Assembly (NCBI GenBank): GCA_025464975.1
Contig: JAODMT010000004.1
Location: 389,478 to 453,477, forward strand
Direction: 5' to 3'
Origin: Microbacteriaceae bacterium
GTDB lineage: Bacteria > Actinomycetota > Actinomycetes > Actinomycetales > Microbacteriaceae
Length of the DNA stretch: 64,000 nt
Shown here: positions 48,347 to 56,900 of the stretch, piece by piece
How the letters are laid out: the number at the start of each line of letters is the position of its first letter
Position numbering within the stretch: position 1 is the first letter of the stretch
Made by a program: the position numbers and the translations under genes
The notes under the pieces: model-generated
What the model was told of the DNA's origin: nothing
The model's input: the letters and a program-made list of their open reading frames with translations, nothing else
The model's database searches: none

Positions 48347-48986
48347 TGGTGGACTCCGAAGGGTTCGCATGGGCGGGTGCGGCCGGTGATTGGCTGTTGC
48401 GACGACCGAGCCAAATAAGAAGGCTGAGCAACCCGGACCCGAGGACTGCAAGCAGGGCCGCAAAGTCGACGACAAGCAGCGGTGTACTGATGGGGGCCGG
48501 AGATTGACTCGCGTTGGTCGACGCGGACTGTGGCGCGGCGGATCCGGAGCCGGAGGCTGGTGTTGAGCTTTGAGCGTCAGAGTTCCGGGGCGGCGCTGAA
48601 GCCGGGAGAGCGACGTTGTCGCTCGACGGGGTGGGTGCTAGGACCCGCGTCTGCGGGATCGGGACTCCCGCAGGGTCATAGGTGATTCGAACCCAGCGGG
48701 TTGTAGTCGCAACGTTCGCGGTCGGTTCGGTTATCTGGAGCTCGATCGAAAACACATCCGAAGGCAATGTTCCCGCCATGACGCACGCCTGCAGGAGACC
48801 GTACGGCAAGCCGTTTCTGGGCTTCGCGACATCGAGGGGGATTGCGACGCTGGATTTGAACTCCGCGGTGCCGTCGGTGGAGAGGACATGGCATCGTCCA
48901 TCAGAGATATCGACGACTTGAGGATCACCGGACGAGCTTGGTGCACCCATCAGCCCGGCGGTCATCATTACGGCGGCGATCAACAA
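48339..48986 (-). CDS. Membrane-anchored secreted protein
   Basis: This 215-aa protein has an N-terminal signal-like hydrophobic stretch (MLIAAVMMTAGLMGA), an ectodomain with two cysteines, a Ser/Pro/Ala linker and a C-terminal transmembrane helix (LLVVDFAALLAVLGSGLLSL) with a short tail. It has the layout of an anchored surface subunit. No family is recognised. It overlaps the downstream gene. Confidence 0.7.
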   Translation of the reverse strand: MLIAAVMMTAGLMGAPSSSGDPQVVDISDGRCHVLSTDGTAEFKSSVAIPLDVAKPRNGLPYGLLQACVMAGTLPSDVFSIELQITEPTANVATTTRWVRITYDPAGVPIPQTRVLAPTPSSDNVALPASAPPRNSDAQSSTPASGSGSAAPQSASTNASQSPAPISTPLLVVDFAALLAVLGSGLLSLLIWLGRRNSQSPAAPAHANPSESTNA

Positions 48987-49015
48987 GTAGTTCTCCTCTC
49001 GTTCTCTTGGTGGTT

Positions 49016-49228
49016 CTAGTCGGTGCTCTGGGTTGCTACTGGTTCGAATCCGAACGCTTGTCGGACTACGGAAGCCGGTACGAGGATCCGACCGGCGACC
49101 CTGGTAGATGCCAGAGTCCCTCGGCGGATGCGCTGCCTGATCGCCGGTTCTGTAGCTCCGAGAATCTGTGCAGCTTCGGCGCAGCTAAACGCGGCACGCG
49201 ACGCGAGGAGCTCGTCGAAGTTCTGCAT
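49016..49228 (-). CDS. HTH DNA-binding protein
   Basis: This 70-aa protein's core reads FSCAEAAQILGATEPAIRQRI followed by a wing segment (RVAGRILVPASVVRQAF), an excisionase/MerR-like DNA-binding fold. ATG 49228 is set by GGAAG eight bases upstream. It heads the surface/translocase operon and is divergent from another HTH gene, so it likely regulates this region. Confidence 0.75.
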   Translation of the reverse strand: MQNFDELLASRAAFSCAEAAQILGATEPAIRQRIRRGTLASTRVAGRILVPASVVRQAFGFEPVATQSTD

Positions 49229-49249
49229 TCTGACTTCCTTTCGTTGTTG

Positions 49250-49281
49250 CACTTACATGTAATATCAAGAACAGGTAAGTG
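49250..49281. promoter_or_regulatory. Operator-like dyad between divergent regulators
   Basis: CACTTAC (49250-49256) is repeated in inverted form as GTAAGTG (49275-49281), and TTACATGTAA (49253-49262) is itself a perfect palindrome. The region separates two divergent HTH genes, making it a likely shared control site. A further GGAA/TTCC dyad lies at 49294-49306. Confidence 0.5.
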
Positions 49282-49326
49282 TAATTCTGTAGAAGGAAGT
49301 TCTTTCCAGATCGAGGAGACGGCGCG

Positions 49327-49782
49327 TTGGACGACGGCCTGACGGCAGCGATACGCGCTGCTGCTCGACGGGAAGATGAACTGCTAACTGAGCTAGCGAA
49401 GGCACGAACGGATCTCCGCGATGCCTTGGCTGCCGGGCATGACGCAGGGATGACCTGGGATGAGCTCGGTGAACGGACCGGCAAAAGGGCCTCAGCAGTG
49501 CGCGTGCTCGTTCTCCGCGATCAGTGGCCGAGCTTTCAAGGCCGCCGCGGCGAACACACGATCAGTCGGTCAGACCTCGCTGCCTCGGGGACTGCCGGAA
49601 TCGGACAGGCCGCGGTGGCCGCTGAGGTATCCCGTTTAACAATGAGCGGGTGGGTGCGCGACGGGTTCGTGGCGACAACGCTGATTGGGTCGCACAGGCG
49701 GATTGTGCTTGATGCTGCTCGGTGTTTTGTGGTGAGGGCTAGCGCCCGTCGGCCAGAGAGACGTGTTCACGTGCCAATCTGA
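49327..49782 (+). CDS. HTH regulatory protein
   Basis: This 151-aa protein begins at a TTG with GAGGAG eight bases upstream. Residues ~40-65 (MTWDELGERTGKRASAVRVL) and ~95-115 (AAVAAEVSRLTMSGWVRDGF) look like two helix-turn-helix units. It is the only plus-strand gene between 41 and 62 kb and is divergent from the HTH gene at 49016-49228. It could be the element's repressor or switch protein; that is inference. Confidence 0.65.
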   Translation: MDDGLTAAIRAAARREDELLTELAKARTDLRDALAAGHDAGMTWDELGERTGKRASAVRVLVLRDQWPSFQGRRGEHTISRSDLAASGTAGIGQAAVAAEVSRLTMSGWVRDGFVATTLIGSHRRIVLDAARCFVVRASARRPERRVHVPI

Positions 49783-49799
49783 ACGGCGGGACCGGGCTG

Positions 49800-50129
49800 T
49801 TACTGGATAACGTTGACAGTGAAGCCAGGCCGCTCTATCTGGGTTGTTGTGTAGTCCCGGAGGACTGTTGTCCGGCGCGGGGCGCGGAGTTCGTTGACGA
49901 GCGCGTCGACTATCTGCTCGGGGCTGTGCATGCGGCGGGATTTCCGCCATACGTTGATGACCCGGCGAAGCGCCTTTTCGAAGGACTCCACGTGCGTGTT
50001 GATTGTCACGAGGCTCACGGCGGGGTCATAAGTGAAGTCGGCCTGTAGATCACCGGCTGGGGTATCACTGGCCGCTTCCAGCTTGACGGTGATGCCGCTC
50101 CGGAAATGGACGGTTTCGCTGATGTTCAT
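49800..50129 (-). CDS. Hypothetical protein
   Basis: This 109-aa protein has a beta-rich N-terminus (VHFRSGITVKLEAASDTPAG) and a helical middle (ALRRVINVWRKSRRM). No family is recognised. It is the second gene of a two-gene unit headed by 50150-50596. Confidence 0.65.
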   Translation of the reverse strand: MNISETVHFRSGITVKLEAASDTPAGDLQADFTYDPAVSLVTINTHVESFEKALRRVINVWRKSRRMHSPEQIVDALVNELRAPRRTTVLRDYTTTQIERPGFTVNVIQ

Positions 50130-50149
50130 CGGTGTGATCTCCTTCGCCT

Positions 50150-50596
50150 CTAGTAGCTGGTGTTCGTCGGAAGCGTGTCGAAGTCGCCTTCAAAAACGAC
50201 TCCCGGAATCTGCTCCAGCGATTCCATGACTGCGGTAGCGACGGTGTTCGCTGAGGGACCGCGGCGCAGTTTCGCGAGGGCAACGGCGACCAAGAGCTCA
50301 GCCTCTTCCTCGATTGCGGCGCCGAGTTCGCCGATGGGGGTGACGGCAATCCACTTCCCTTTGCGGTCGAAATGCACGCGGCAGTGCACTCCGTCCTCGT
50401 CCCCCTCGTACCGGTTCCGAGCCTTATTGACCCAAACTTCTGTCGTCACACCAAGCCCGTTCCGTCCGTACTGACCGTTGGACCAAACGATGAGTTCCCG
50501 TGCGAATTCGCGGCGCCGCTTCTGACTCGCCTCCGCTGCCTCAGGGACTGCGTCGGCGGTAGGCCGGGTTACTACAATTTCGATGTTCGTGTTCAT
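50150..50596 (-). CDS. Hypothetical protein, class I motif gene
   Basis: This 148-aa protein is charged (KRRREFARELIVWSNGQYG) and has a C-terminal helical part. No family is recognised. It has a class I motif 42-70 bases upstream, the same element seen before both sigma genes, so it probably belongs to the same transcription programme. Confidence 0.7.
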   Translation of the reverse strand: MNTNIEIVVTRPTADAVPEAAEASQKRRREFARELIVWSNGQYGRNGLGVTTEVWVNKARNRYEGDEDGVHCRVHFDRKGKWIAVTPIGELGAAIEEEAELLVAVALAKLRRGPSANTVATAVMESLEQIPGVVFEGDFDTLPTNTSY

Positions 50597-50637
50597 TGGT
50601 GCTCTTCTCTCTCATGGTGAAGGTTTTTCTCTTTCAC

Positions 50638-50666
50638 CCTTTAGATGTGCGCGTGCGCGCACTTTT
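50638..50666 (-). promoter_or_regulatory. Class I upstream motif (copy B)
   Basis: This 29-base site on the minus strand contains GTGCGCG and CATCTA separated by eight bases. Identity with copy A (58881-58909) continues through GTGAAAG beyond the box. It lies 42-70 bases before the start at 50596. Confidence 0.65.
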
Positions 50667-50779
50667 GGCTGGCTATGTTCAGTTCTTGCAGCCGATACTC
50701 AGGTTCGCGAAGCTCGTGGTGAGTTCCCGGTCGGCTTTGCGTACCTTGTGCATTGCTACAAGGCTTCTATGCGCGAGCC

Positions 50780-51478
50780 TCAGCCGCTGGTGTCAGGACG
50801 GACGATCAACGCGGTCACGCCGCCGTCGACCGCGTTCTCACACCGGCCGTCGAGCAGCTCGCCCACCCGGTAGCGGAAGGCACTGTCGGACCCCTCGAAG
50901 AGCCTGTCGGTCTCCTCAAGCTCAGCCACTCGGGCGAGCAGCCTGATGATCTCTTCATCCGGTGCGCATCCGTCGACGATGTACTGCGCGTATTCCTCGG
51001 TCTCTTTTCCGTGTCTTGGATATACCGGTGGCGCCTCAGCACGGTCCCGCACCTCATCGATCGCGGTGACCTCCACTAGGACGACGTCGAACTCGATCAG
51101 TGCGGCCGAGACGACAGCCAGCAGCTGGGAGACGGTGAAAGGCCGGTTACAGAACATCGTCGTGTCCAACAGCGTGGCGATGTCGAATCGGACCTCGTCG
51201 TAAACATCGGCGGAGGTCTCGACGGCGACACGTCCGAGATGTCGGTTCACGGTGACGCGGACATACTCGTCGCCGAGCTCGGATTCGAGGTAGGCCGGCA
51301 GCGGGTCGAGAACGATCAGATCCGCGTTGCTGTGCTCGAGGTGGAGGTACCCGTCGACATCATCCATTTGGATAGCGTCCAGGTCGGACAATTTCCAGAG
51401 GAGCCTGATCCTGCTTTCGGTGTAGAAGTTGTCTGTTTCTACGATTTGCCCGTCAGGCAGGCATCGGAGGTTGGTCAT
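50780..51478 (-). CDS. Hypothetical protein
   Basis: This 232-aa acidic protein begins MTNLRCLPDGQIVE, sharing the MTNLR start with the neighbouring ATPase (MTNLRNLNEP). The rest (DVDGYLHLEHSNADLIVLDP, then coiled EEIIRLLARVAELEE) is unrecognised. It is the third gene of the 52908-50780 operon driven by a class II motif. Confidence 0.7.
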   Translation of the reverse strand: MTNLRCLPDGQIVETDNFYTESRIRLLWKLSDLDAIQMDDVDGYLHLEHSNADLIVLDPLPAYLESELGDEYVRVTVNRHLGRVAVETSADVYDEVRFDIATLLDTTMFCNRPFTVSQLLAVVSAALIEFDVVLVEVTAIDEVRDRAEAPPVYPRHGKETEEYAQYIVDGCAPDEEIIRLLARVAELEETDRLFEGSDSAFRYRVGELLDGRCENAVDGGVTALIVRPDTSG

Positions 51479-51486
51479 GGTCGTCC

Positions 51487-52542
51487 CTACTTGTTGGTGG
51501 GGATCGTTGAGACGATGGCTTTTCGTACCTCATCGTCGGCGGGGAGCAGATCGCTGATCCCAACCTCAGATGCGAACTCCCTGAAGCGCATCCAGCCGGC
51601 GCCGAGCATCCCCGCCAACCCAGCGGCGCGGCCACTGACCTCTCCGCTGACCGTCTGACGGGCCCAATCGCGTGCGACCTCGTCGTTCGCTTGCGCGAAC
51701 GCTTGGAGGCCTACAGCGTCGATTTGGAATGCGAGCCACTGGATGTACCGGCCATACAGTTCGTTCCCGCGGGACGCGAAGTCCTTGAACAGGTCGTACG
51801 AGGACAGCGCGACAGATTCATTGTCGAACTCAAGCGCTACGAAGCGAGAGGCGATGCCAGCACTTGACGGAGCGTCCTCTGCTGTGAAGATAGCCACCGA
51901 GTGCGCGAGAAGAGGTGCACGCAAGCCTCCAGTTTGGAGATTGCCGATGGAGCCGCTCTCGCCATACGCGGCCTTGACAATGCTGGCCATGACCATTCGG
52001 ATTCGCTCGTTTGCGCACTCTTCGTAGTCATCCCAGGCGAGCAAGGAGTGGCCAGCAGCGGCGGCCTTGGAGAATGCCTTTGTCGAGGTGAGCTGGGTGA
52101 TGGATCCACCGGTGAACCTGTCTCTGAAGACGATTCCCGTGGTGAACGCTTGGATGGCGGAGAGCGCAACCGTCTTTCCAGAGCCCGGGCCTCCCAGGAA
52201 TCCCACGGAGCCCCGGCGGGACATCGCCAATGGGGCTGCGAACAGGATCCCCAGAGAAGCAGCGGGGATGTCTGAACGGAGAGGGAAAATCGTGTAGAAG
52301 GCGTCGATAGCGGACGCAGCCCCCCGGATGCCGGCAGTGTCCTGCGGGATCCGAGGGAAGCCGTACTCCATGGCTGCTTGAGGCTTTAGAGGTCCGCCGG
52401 GGGTGAGATTGTCGGTGGTGGGACCGGAAGCGTCCACCGAACCGTTCGGGGCGAAGTACACGTGCTTGCCGTTGGTGGGGTTCTGTTTCCACCCCATCGT
52501 GTGCAGGAGTGCTGGCTCATTGAGATTGCGGAGATTGGTCAT
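51487..52542 (-). CDS. Stand-alone ATPase paralogous to the replication protein's helicase domain
   Basis: This 351-aa protein aligns by eye with about residues 600-990 of the large replication protein at 53973-57338. Shared landmarks are GGPGSGKT versus GNPGSGKT, FTGGSI, AWDDYE versus AWDDYA, VKAAYGE versus LKAAYGE, and KVGISDLLPSEDD versus EVGISDLLPADDE. It lacks the primase part. It could load, inhibit or replace the main helicase. Walker A lies near residue 119. It is cotranscribed with 52555-52908 and 50780-51478. Confidence 0.85.
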   Translation of the reverse strand: MTNLRNLNEPALLHTMGWKQNPTNGKHVYFAPNGSVDASGPTTDNLTPGGPLKPQAAMEYGFPRIPQDTAGIRGAASAIDAFYTIFPLRSDIPAASLGILFAAPLAMSRRGSVGFLGGPGSGKTVALSAIQAFTTGIVFRDRFTGGSITQLTSTKAFSKAAAAGHSLLAWDDYEECANERIRMVMASIVKAAYGESGSIGNLQTGGLRAPLLAHSVAIFTAEDAPSSAGIASRFVALEFDNESVALSSYDLFKDFASRGNELYGRYIQWLAFQIDAVGLQAFAQANDEVARDWARQTVSGEVSGRAAGLAGMLGAGWMRFREFASEVGISDLLPADDEVRKAIVSTIPTNK

Positions 52543-52554
52543 GTTCGTTCTTCC

Positions 52555-52908
52555 TTACTTGTTGTTGTTGTCGTTGTCAGTGGTGCTGTTGCCGATGAGG
52601 TGCTTGGAGCCGGCGAACTCGGTAACGGAACAGCGCCAGCCGAGATCGCGGAGAACCAACGCGGCTTGCTCCAAGTACTCAAGGCCGTTCTGACCGCTCA
52701 GAAGCATCGCGCCGGCCTTGATGTTCTCGACGCTCGCGCGGCGGACATCAAAGACGAGACCGATCACGTCGAGTAGCTCGCGGGCCAGGTCATTGCTCTC
52801 AGTCCTCGGTGACAACAGGATCGTGAACCCGTCCTGAAGTCGGAGCGTCAGGACGGCGTCCTCCTTGAACTTGCGGAGCTTGCGCTTGTTTAGGTACCTG
52901 ACGAGCAT
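52555..52908 (-). CDS. Hypothetical protein
   Basis: This 117-aa protein has a basic N-terminus (RYLNKRKLRKFKEDAV), a mixed alpha/beta middle and an Asn/Asp-rich tail (TTDNDNNNK). No family is recognised. It is the first gene of the class II-motif operon that includes the ATPase paralogue. Confidence 0.65.
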   Translation of the reverse strand: MLVRYLNKRKLRKFKEDAVLTLRLQDGFTILLSPRTESNDLARELLDVIGLVFDVRRASVENIKAGAMLLSGQNGLEYLEQAALVLRDLGWRCSVTEFAGSKHLIGNSTTDNDNNNK

Positions 52909-52950
52909 GTGGGTGATTCCTCTACTGTTCGGTGGCGGGTGTTTCCCTTA

Positions 52951-52990
52951 CAACTACTCAGTGCCGCGGTGCCGCCCCGTTTATATGGCT
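52951..52990 (-). promoter_or_regulatory. Class II upstream motif (copy 1)
   Basis: On the minus strand AGCCATATA and CGCGGCACTGA are separated by exactly 13 bases and followed by GTTG, the same arrangement as before the replication gene (57373-57412). The first box overlaps the last codons of the sigma gene ending at 52981. It lies 43 bases before the start at 52908. Confidence 0.6.
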
Positions 52991-53742
52991 GGTGCCAGAA
53001 TGTTTTGCAGCCTCGCGATCCCCGCCTTCTTAGCTGCGGCGACGTTTGGTTGCGCCATGGAGAGGACCTCGGCGAGCCGGGCTTGGGTGAGCGCGTCGGT
53101 TGTCTCTGGTGTGTCGATTCCGAGTTCTTCACGGAGGATGCGTGATGCGGACTCGCCGTCACGGAGTACCAAGCAGCGGACGATGAGGCGCTGGGTGGCG
53201 CTCAGGGTGTCGATACCTGCGACGACCGTGCGTAGTAGCTCGGCGCTCTCCGCTGCGTCTGACGGGCTGGTGGCGGCGGACACGATGTGGTCATGGACGA
53301 GGTCGCCGGCGTTAGTGGTCGCATCGAGCTCTACGGAATCACGGAGCTTAGAGACTTGGTCGATACGCTCCGCCATCGAGCCGTCAGCGACGTCGCCGTG
53401 CTGAGCTGCAGCGATCGTCGCCTCGTACACGTGCTCGGGGATGGTGAAATGCCCGGAAGACCTCAGTACCGTAATGATCTCACCCGTGATGAACGGCCGG
53501 GCATATGGGAGAAAGTGCCCCGCCGACGGGTTGAAGGACGTCGCGGCCAAGAGGCAGCCAATGAGGCCGGCTTGGATGAGGTCATCGAGGTCGGCGTTCG
53601 GCTGCACGTATTTCACCGCGACTGACGCCACATACGATCGAGCGGCGAGCGTCAGCTCATTGCGAGCGGTGACGTCTCCGGCTTGGATACGTGCGGAGAG
53701 TGCGTATTCGACCTCGGGAGTTAGGTGGGCGGAAGTGGACAT
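52981..53742 (-). CDS. Sigma-70 family factor (small)
   Basis: This 253-aa RNA polymerase sigma subunit has region 2 (LDDLIQAGLIGCLLAATSF), followed by a diverged core-binding/-10 segment, and a C-terminal region 4 (LSATQRLIVRCLVLRDGES). Helices that read promoters differ clearly from the vegetative type, so a distinct promoter class is expected. ATG 53742 is the probable start. A class I motif and phased repeats lie upstream. It follows the replication gene on the same strand. Confidence 0.8.
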   Translation of the reverse strand: MSTSAHLTPEVEYALSARIQAGDVTARNELTLAARSYVASVAVKYVQPNADLDDLIQAGLIGCLLAATSFNPSAGHFLPYARPFITGEIITVLRSSGHFTIPEHVYEATIAAAQHGDVADGSMAERIDQVSKLRDSVELDATTNAGDLVHDHIVSAATSPSDAAESAELLRTVVAGIDTLSATQRLIVRCLVLRDGESASRILREELGIDTPETTDALTQARLAEVLSMAQPNVAAAKKAGIARLQNILAPAI

Positions 53743-53778
53743 CTTGGGCGCTTTCTGAACCCGGAATTTCCTGATCCG

Positions 53779-53807
53779 CCCATAGATGTGTTCGTGCGCG
53801 CACAAAT
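53779..53807 (-). promoter_or_regulatory. Class I upstream motif (copy C)
   Basis: This 29-base minus-strand site carries ATTTGTGCGCG and CATCTATGGG in the same spacing as copies A, B and D. It lies 37-65 bases before the sigma start at 53742 and is flanked upstream by phased repeats. Confidence 0.65.
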
Positions 53808-53812
53808 GCGGC

Positions 53813-53861
53813 CTTATTTGGCCCTATTTCCTCCTATTTGGTAACGGCTTGGTAACGGCTT
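53813..53861 (-). repeat. Phased direct repeats upstream of the small sigma gene
   Basis: Three TATTT units lie exactly 10 bases apart (53815, 53825, 53835 on the plus strand), directly followed by two perfect 11-bp copies of GGTAACGGCTT (53840-53850, 53851-53861). One-turn spacing suggests one protein or the polymerase alpha subunit contacting one DNA face beside the class I motif. Confidence 0.65.
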
Positions 53862-53870
53862 TCGGGAACG

Positions 53871-53911
53871 AAAAAGCCCCGGCAGTCGGTGGTTAAACCG
53901 GCTACCGGGGC
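53871..53911 (-). terminator. Terminator of the replication gene
   Basis: On the minus strand GCCCCGG and CCGGGGC (53905-53911 with 53876-53882) form a GC-rich stem with inner pairing, followed by TTTTT (53871-53875), about 60 bases past the stop at 53973. Confidence 0.85.
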
Positions 53912-53972
53912 GGGTGCGTGGACGCTGCTGGTTTGGGCGATCGGAACATGCAGCGTCCCCGCAGTCTGCGCG

Positions 53973-56900
53973 CTAGTCGAATGCGACATCCTCCATCTCT
54001 GCGAGCTCGATCGGGAGAGGTGAAAACGCTGGCTGAGTCTCGAGGACAGGTGTGAGGTCGATGTCCAAGGCGCTGACCGGTATTACCCAGCCACGCTTGT
54101 GGCCGAGAGCACGTGAGGTCTGCTCGTTCGGTTCGGTTCCCTCTACCACGTACTTGCGGGCACTGTTCTTCAGCTGGTCCTTGGACACAGCGTTTAGACC
54201 ACATGCGTTCTTCGCGGTATTGATCGCGCTGAGGAGCAGGACAACCTGTGTCTGGTCCTTGGAGAGGATCCCCACATGGTTAAAGCTCGGCGCCCAGATG
54301 CTGCCGATACCCATGCTGTTCGTGACCTGTCGCTTCGACCATCCCAGCGTCCCGGCGATCGCGTCATCGGGGGATGAATCATCGGTGAACGTCAGGTGTC
54401 CGTGGCCGGATGCGATCTGGTCACGGAGGTAGTTGATCACCGTCAGGGCGAGCGACGCTTCTTCATTGAATTCCATCCCGACCGCTACAAGGCCGATGAG
54501 CGTCTTATTGACGTCGTCTTCGCTTGGCAGGAGGTCGCTGATGCCGACCTTGTCGGCGAACTCCCGGAATACCGTCCAGCCGACACCGAGGACGGCGACT
54601 AGCTCATAGGTGCGGTTGGACTCGTCACCGCCGGTCGCCATGTACTCCCATTCACGAGCACGTGTGTCGTTCTCGGAAGAGAACGCGCGGAGTCCGGTCT
54701 TGTCGATGCGAGCGGCGAGCCATGAAAGGTAGCTTCCGTAGAGCTGGCGTGCACGGTCTGCGTAGTTGCGGAACTCATCGTAAGGGGATGAACCGGCAGG
54801 GGAGAGAGCCGCTGATTCGCCTTTCACGAAGTTGATCGGGATATAGCGGGACACGATCCCGGGCATCGTAGGCGACCCCTCGGCGGTGAAGATTGCGGAG
54901 GACTTGGCCACACGCCCAGCCCTCAGGCCACCGTTCTGAAGGCCTGCTCCCTGCCCGTCTTCCCCATAGGCCGCCTTCAGGACGTTTCCGATGACTTCCT
55001 TGATCCTGCGGTTTGCGGACTCGTCGTTGCCCATGGCGTAGTCGTCCCAGGCGAGGACAGTGTTGCGGCCATAGCTCATCTTGATGGAAGCGGCCGTTGG
55101 GGTGTCCTTGTTAATGGACCCGCCTGTAAAGCTGTCCTTGAATACGACGCCAGTGTTCCAAGCCTGGGCAGCGGATAGAACGATCGTCTTACCCGAACCG
55201 GGGTTCCCGAGGAGGCCAATGGAGCAGCGGCGGCGTAGAGCTAGCGGGGTCGCGAACTGGAGACCTAACGTTGAAGCGGCGATATGCATGCTATTCGGGA
55301 AGATACGAAAGTAGGCACCGAGTGCGGATGCTGCTTCGCGGATCTCAGCGTGCGTGGTAGGTACGACAGGGTAGCCAACCTCCATTGCTGATTCGGTTAG
55401 GGCGCCGTCTTCAGACTTCGGCGGTCCGGAGACGACGTACTGGTCGCCTGCGGCGCCTGCTGCGTTCACGGAGCCTGCCGGGGCGAGGAACACGTGTGTT
55501 CCGTTCTCGTCTTTCATCCACCCTTCGGTGTGCATTTCGGAGATGACCTTCTGAGCGTCGTTCTTACCGAGGTTGCGGAGCATGTTGACGACCTTGCGGT
55601 CATCGTTTGCGAATTCTGGCATCATGCTTCCAGAGTCGAGCTCATCAAGGACGTCGAGGATCTTGGTCGCCTCTTTGGCTCCGAAACCGGCTTTGGACTT
55701 GGTAAGCCCCGCGGCGGTAGCGATCTGGACGGTGAATTCCGGCGGAGCGATCTCGTATGGCTCACCATTCGGGTAGACGGACTTGTGCTCGACCTTTTCC
55801 GAGTGCCAGGCCACAAAGTCGACAACACGGACCAAGCAGTCGCGCTCTCCACCGGCTTCATCCTTTATTGTCACCGTCTTGAAAAGGCCATGGTCTTTTC
55901 CATAACCGACCTTGATGGTGATGCCGCCACCGATCTCGAACTGTGCTGGGATACGCGGGCCGTCACCGAGCGCGTCTGCGATCGTGAGCGTTCGGGCCTC
56001 ACCGGTCATGGTGTCGTAGCTGCCATCCGTATTCGGGGTGGCGACCTCGGCGGATGGACGTACCGGCTTTGGCAAAGGGTCGCCGGTAGGTGCTGCCAAA
56101 CCGAACCGGGCAGTGACGCGCTCGGGGAGGATGCGGGCTAGCGCGTCGAAGAATGCGTCACCCCAGCTGCCATCATTTTCCCTCCACGTGGCGATGAACT
56201 TCGTTGCGGTCTTGAAATCTCCGTCGAAGAGTCCTTTGCGGATCATTTCGTACGACGTCCACGGCTGCGATTCGGTCATGCCGAGTGCTTCGCGTGCGGA
56301 ACCGGAGAAAACGAGCAGCGACTGCTTCCCGTCATAGTCGTTAGCGAGCTTCCCGTCTGCTTTTTCGCCGAAGCGCCCGTCGGGACGCGGCAGGTGAACC
56401 GATACCGGCGACTCCTCGTACAGTGAGGCGCCGAGTACACGCTCAACAAACGCTGATACCGGAACCTGCACGTCGAAGGCGTCGCCTGGTCGTTCGCCGG
56501 CAGACGCTTGGGTATCCGCGGTAGCGGCCCCTGTCGCGCCGTCCTGCGGCCGGCGATCCCTAGTCGGAGCCGCGGCGCGGGCCGGAAGCTGCGGGAGAAC
56601 GTCTTCGAGGAGTTCTACTGAGACGAATGACATGCAGTTGGTGGATAAGACGGTGACAGGCCTGCCTCCTTGCTTCGCATTGGTAGATCCTGCGATCCTG
56701 AGGACGCGCGCCGGGTCGGCGAGAGGGGTAGGGTCTACCGCTTTTCCGACAGCCGAGCCGACCGCGAGCCAGTACAATTTCCACCGCTTCAGTAGCGTCT
56801 CAGTGGCGGGGTCTTGTGCATCGAGGCCGTCGATATTCCACCACGCATGCAGGCCACCTCCAGTGTCGGTCACCAAGGTCGGCTCGATAGGGAACGCGCG

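Noticed and set aside
49041..49055. GGTTCGAATCCG as a tRNA fragment or att core
   Set aside because: It encodes part of the HTH protein's C-terminus (AFGFEPVATQ) and does not extend beyond a chance T-arm match.
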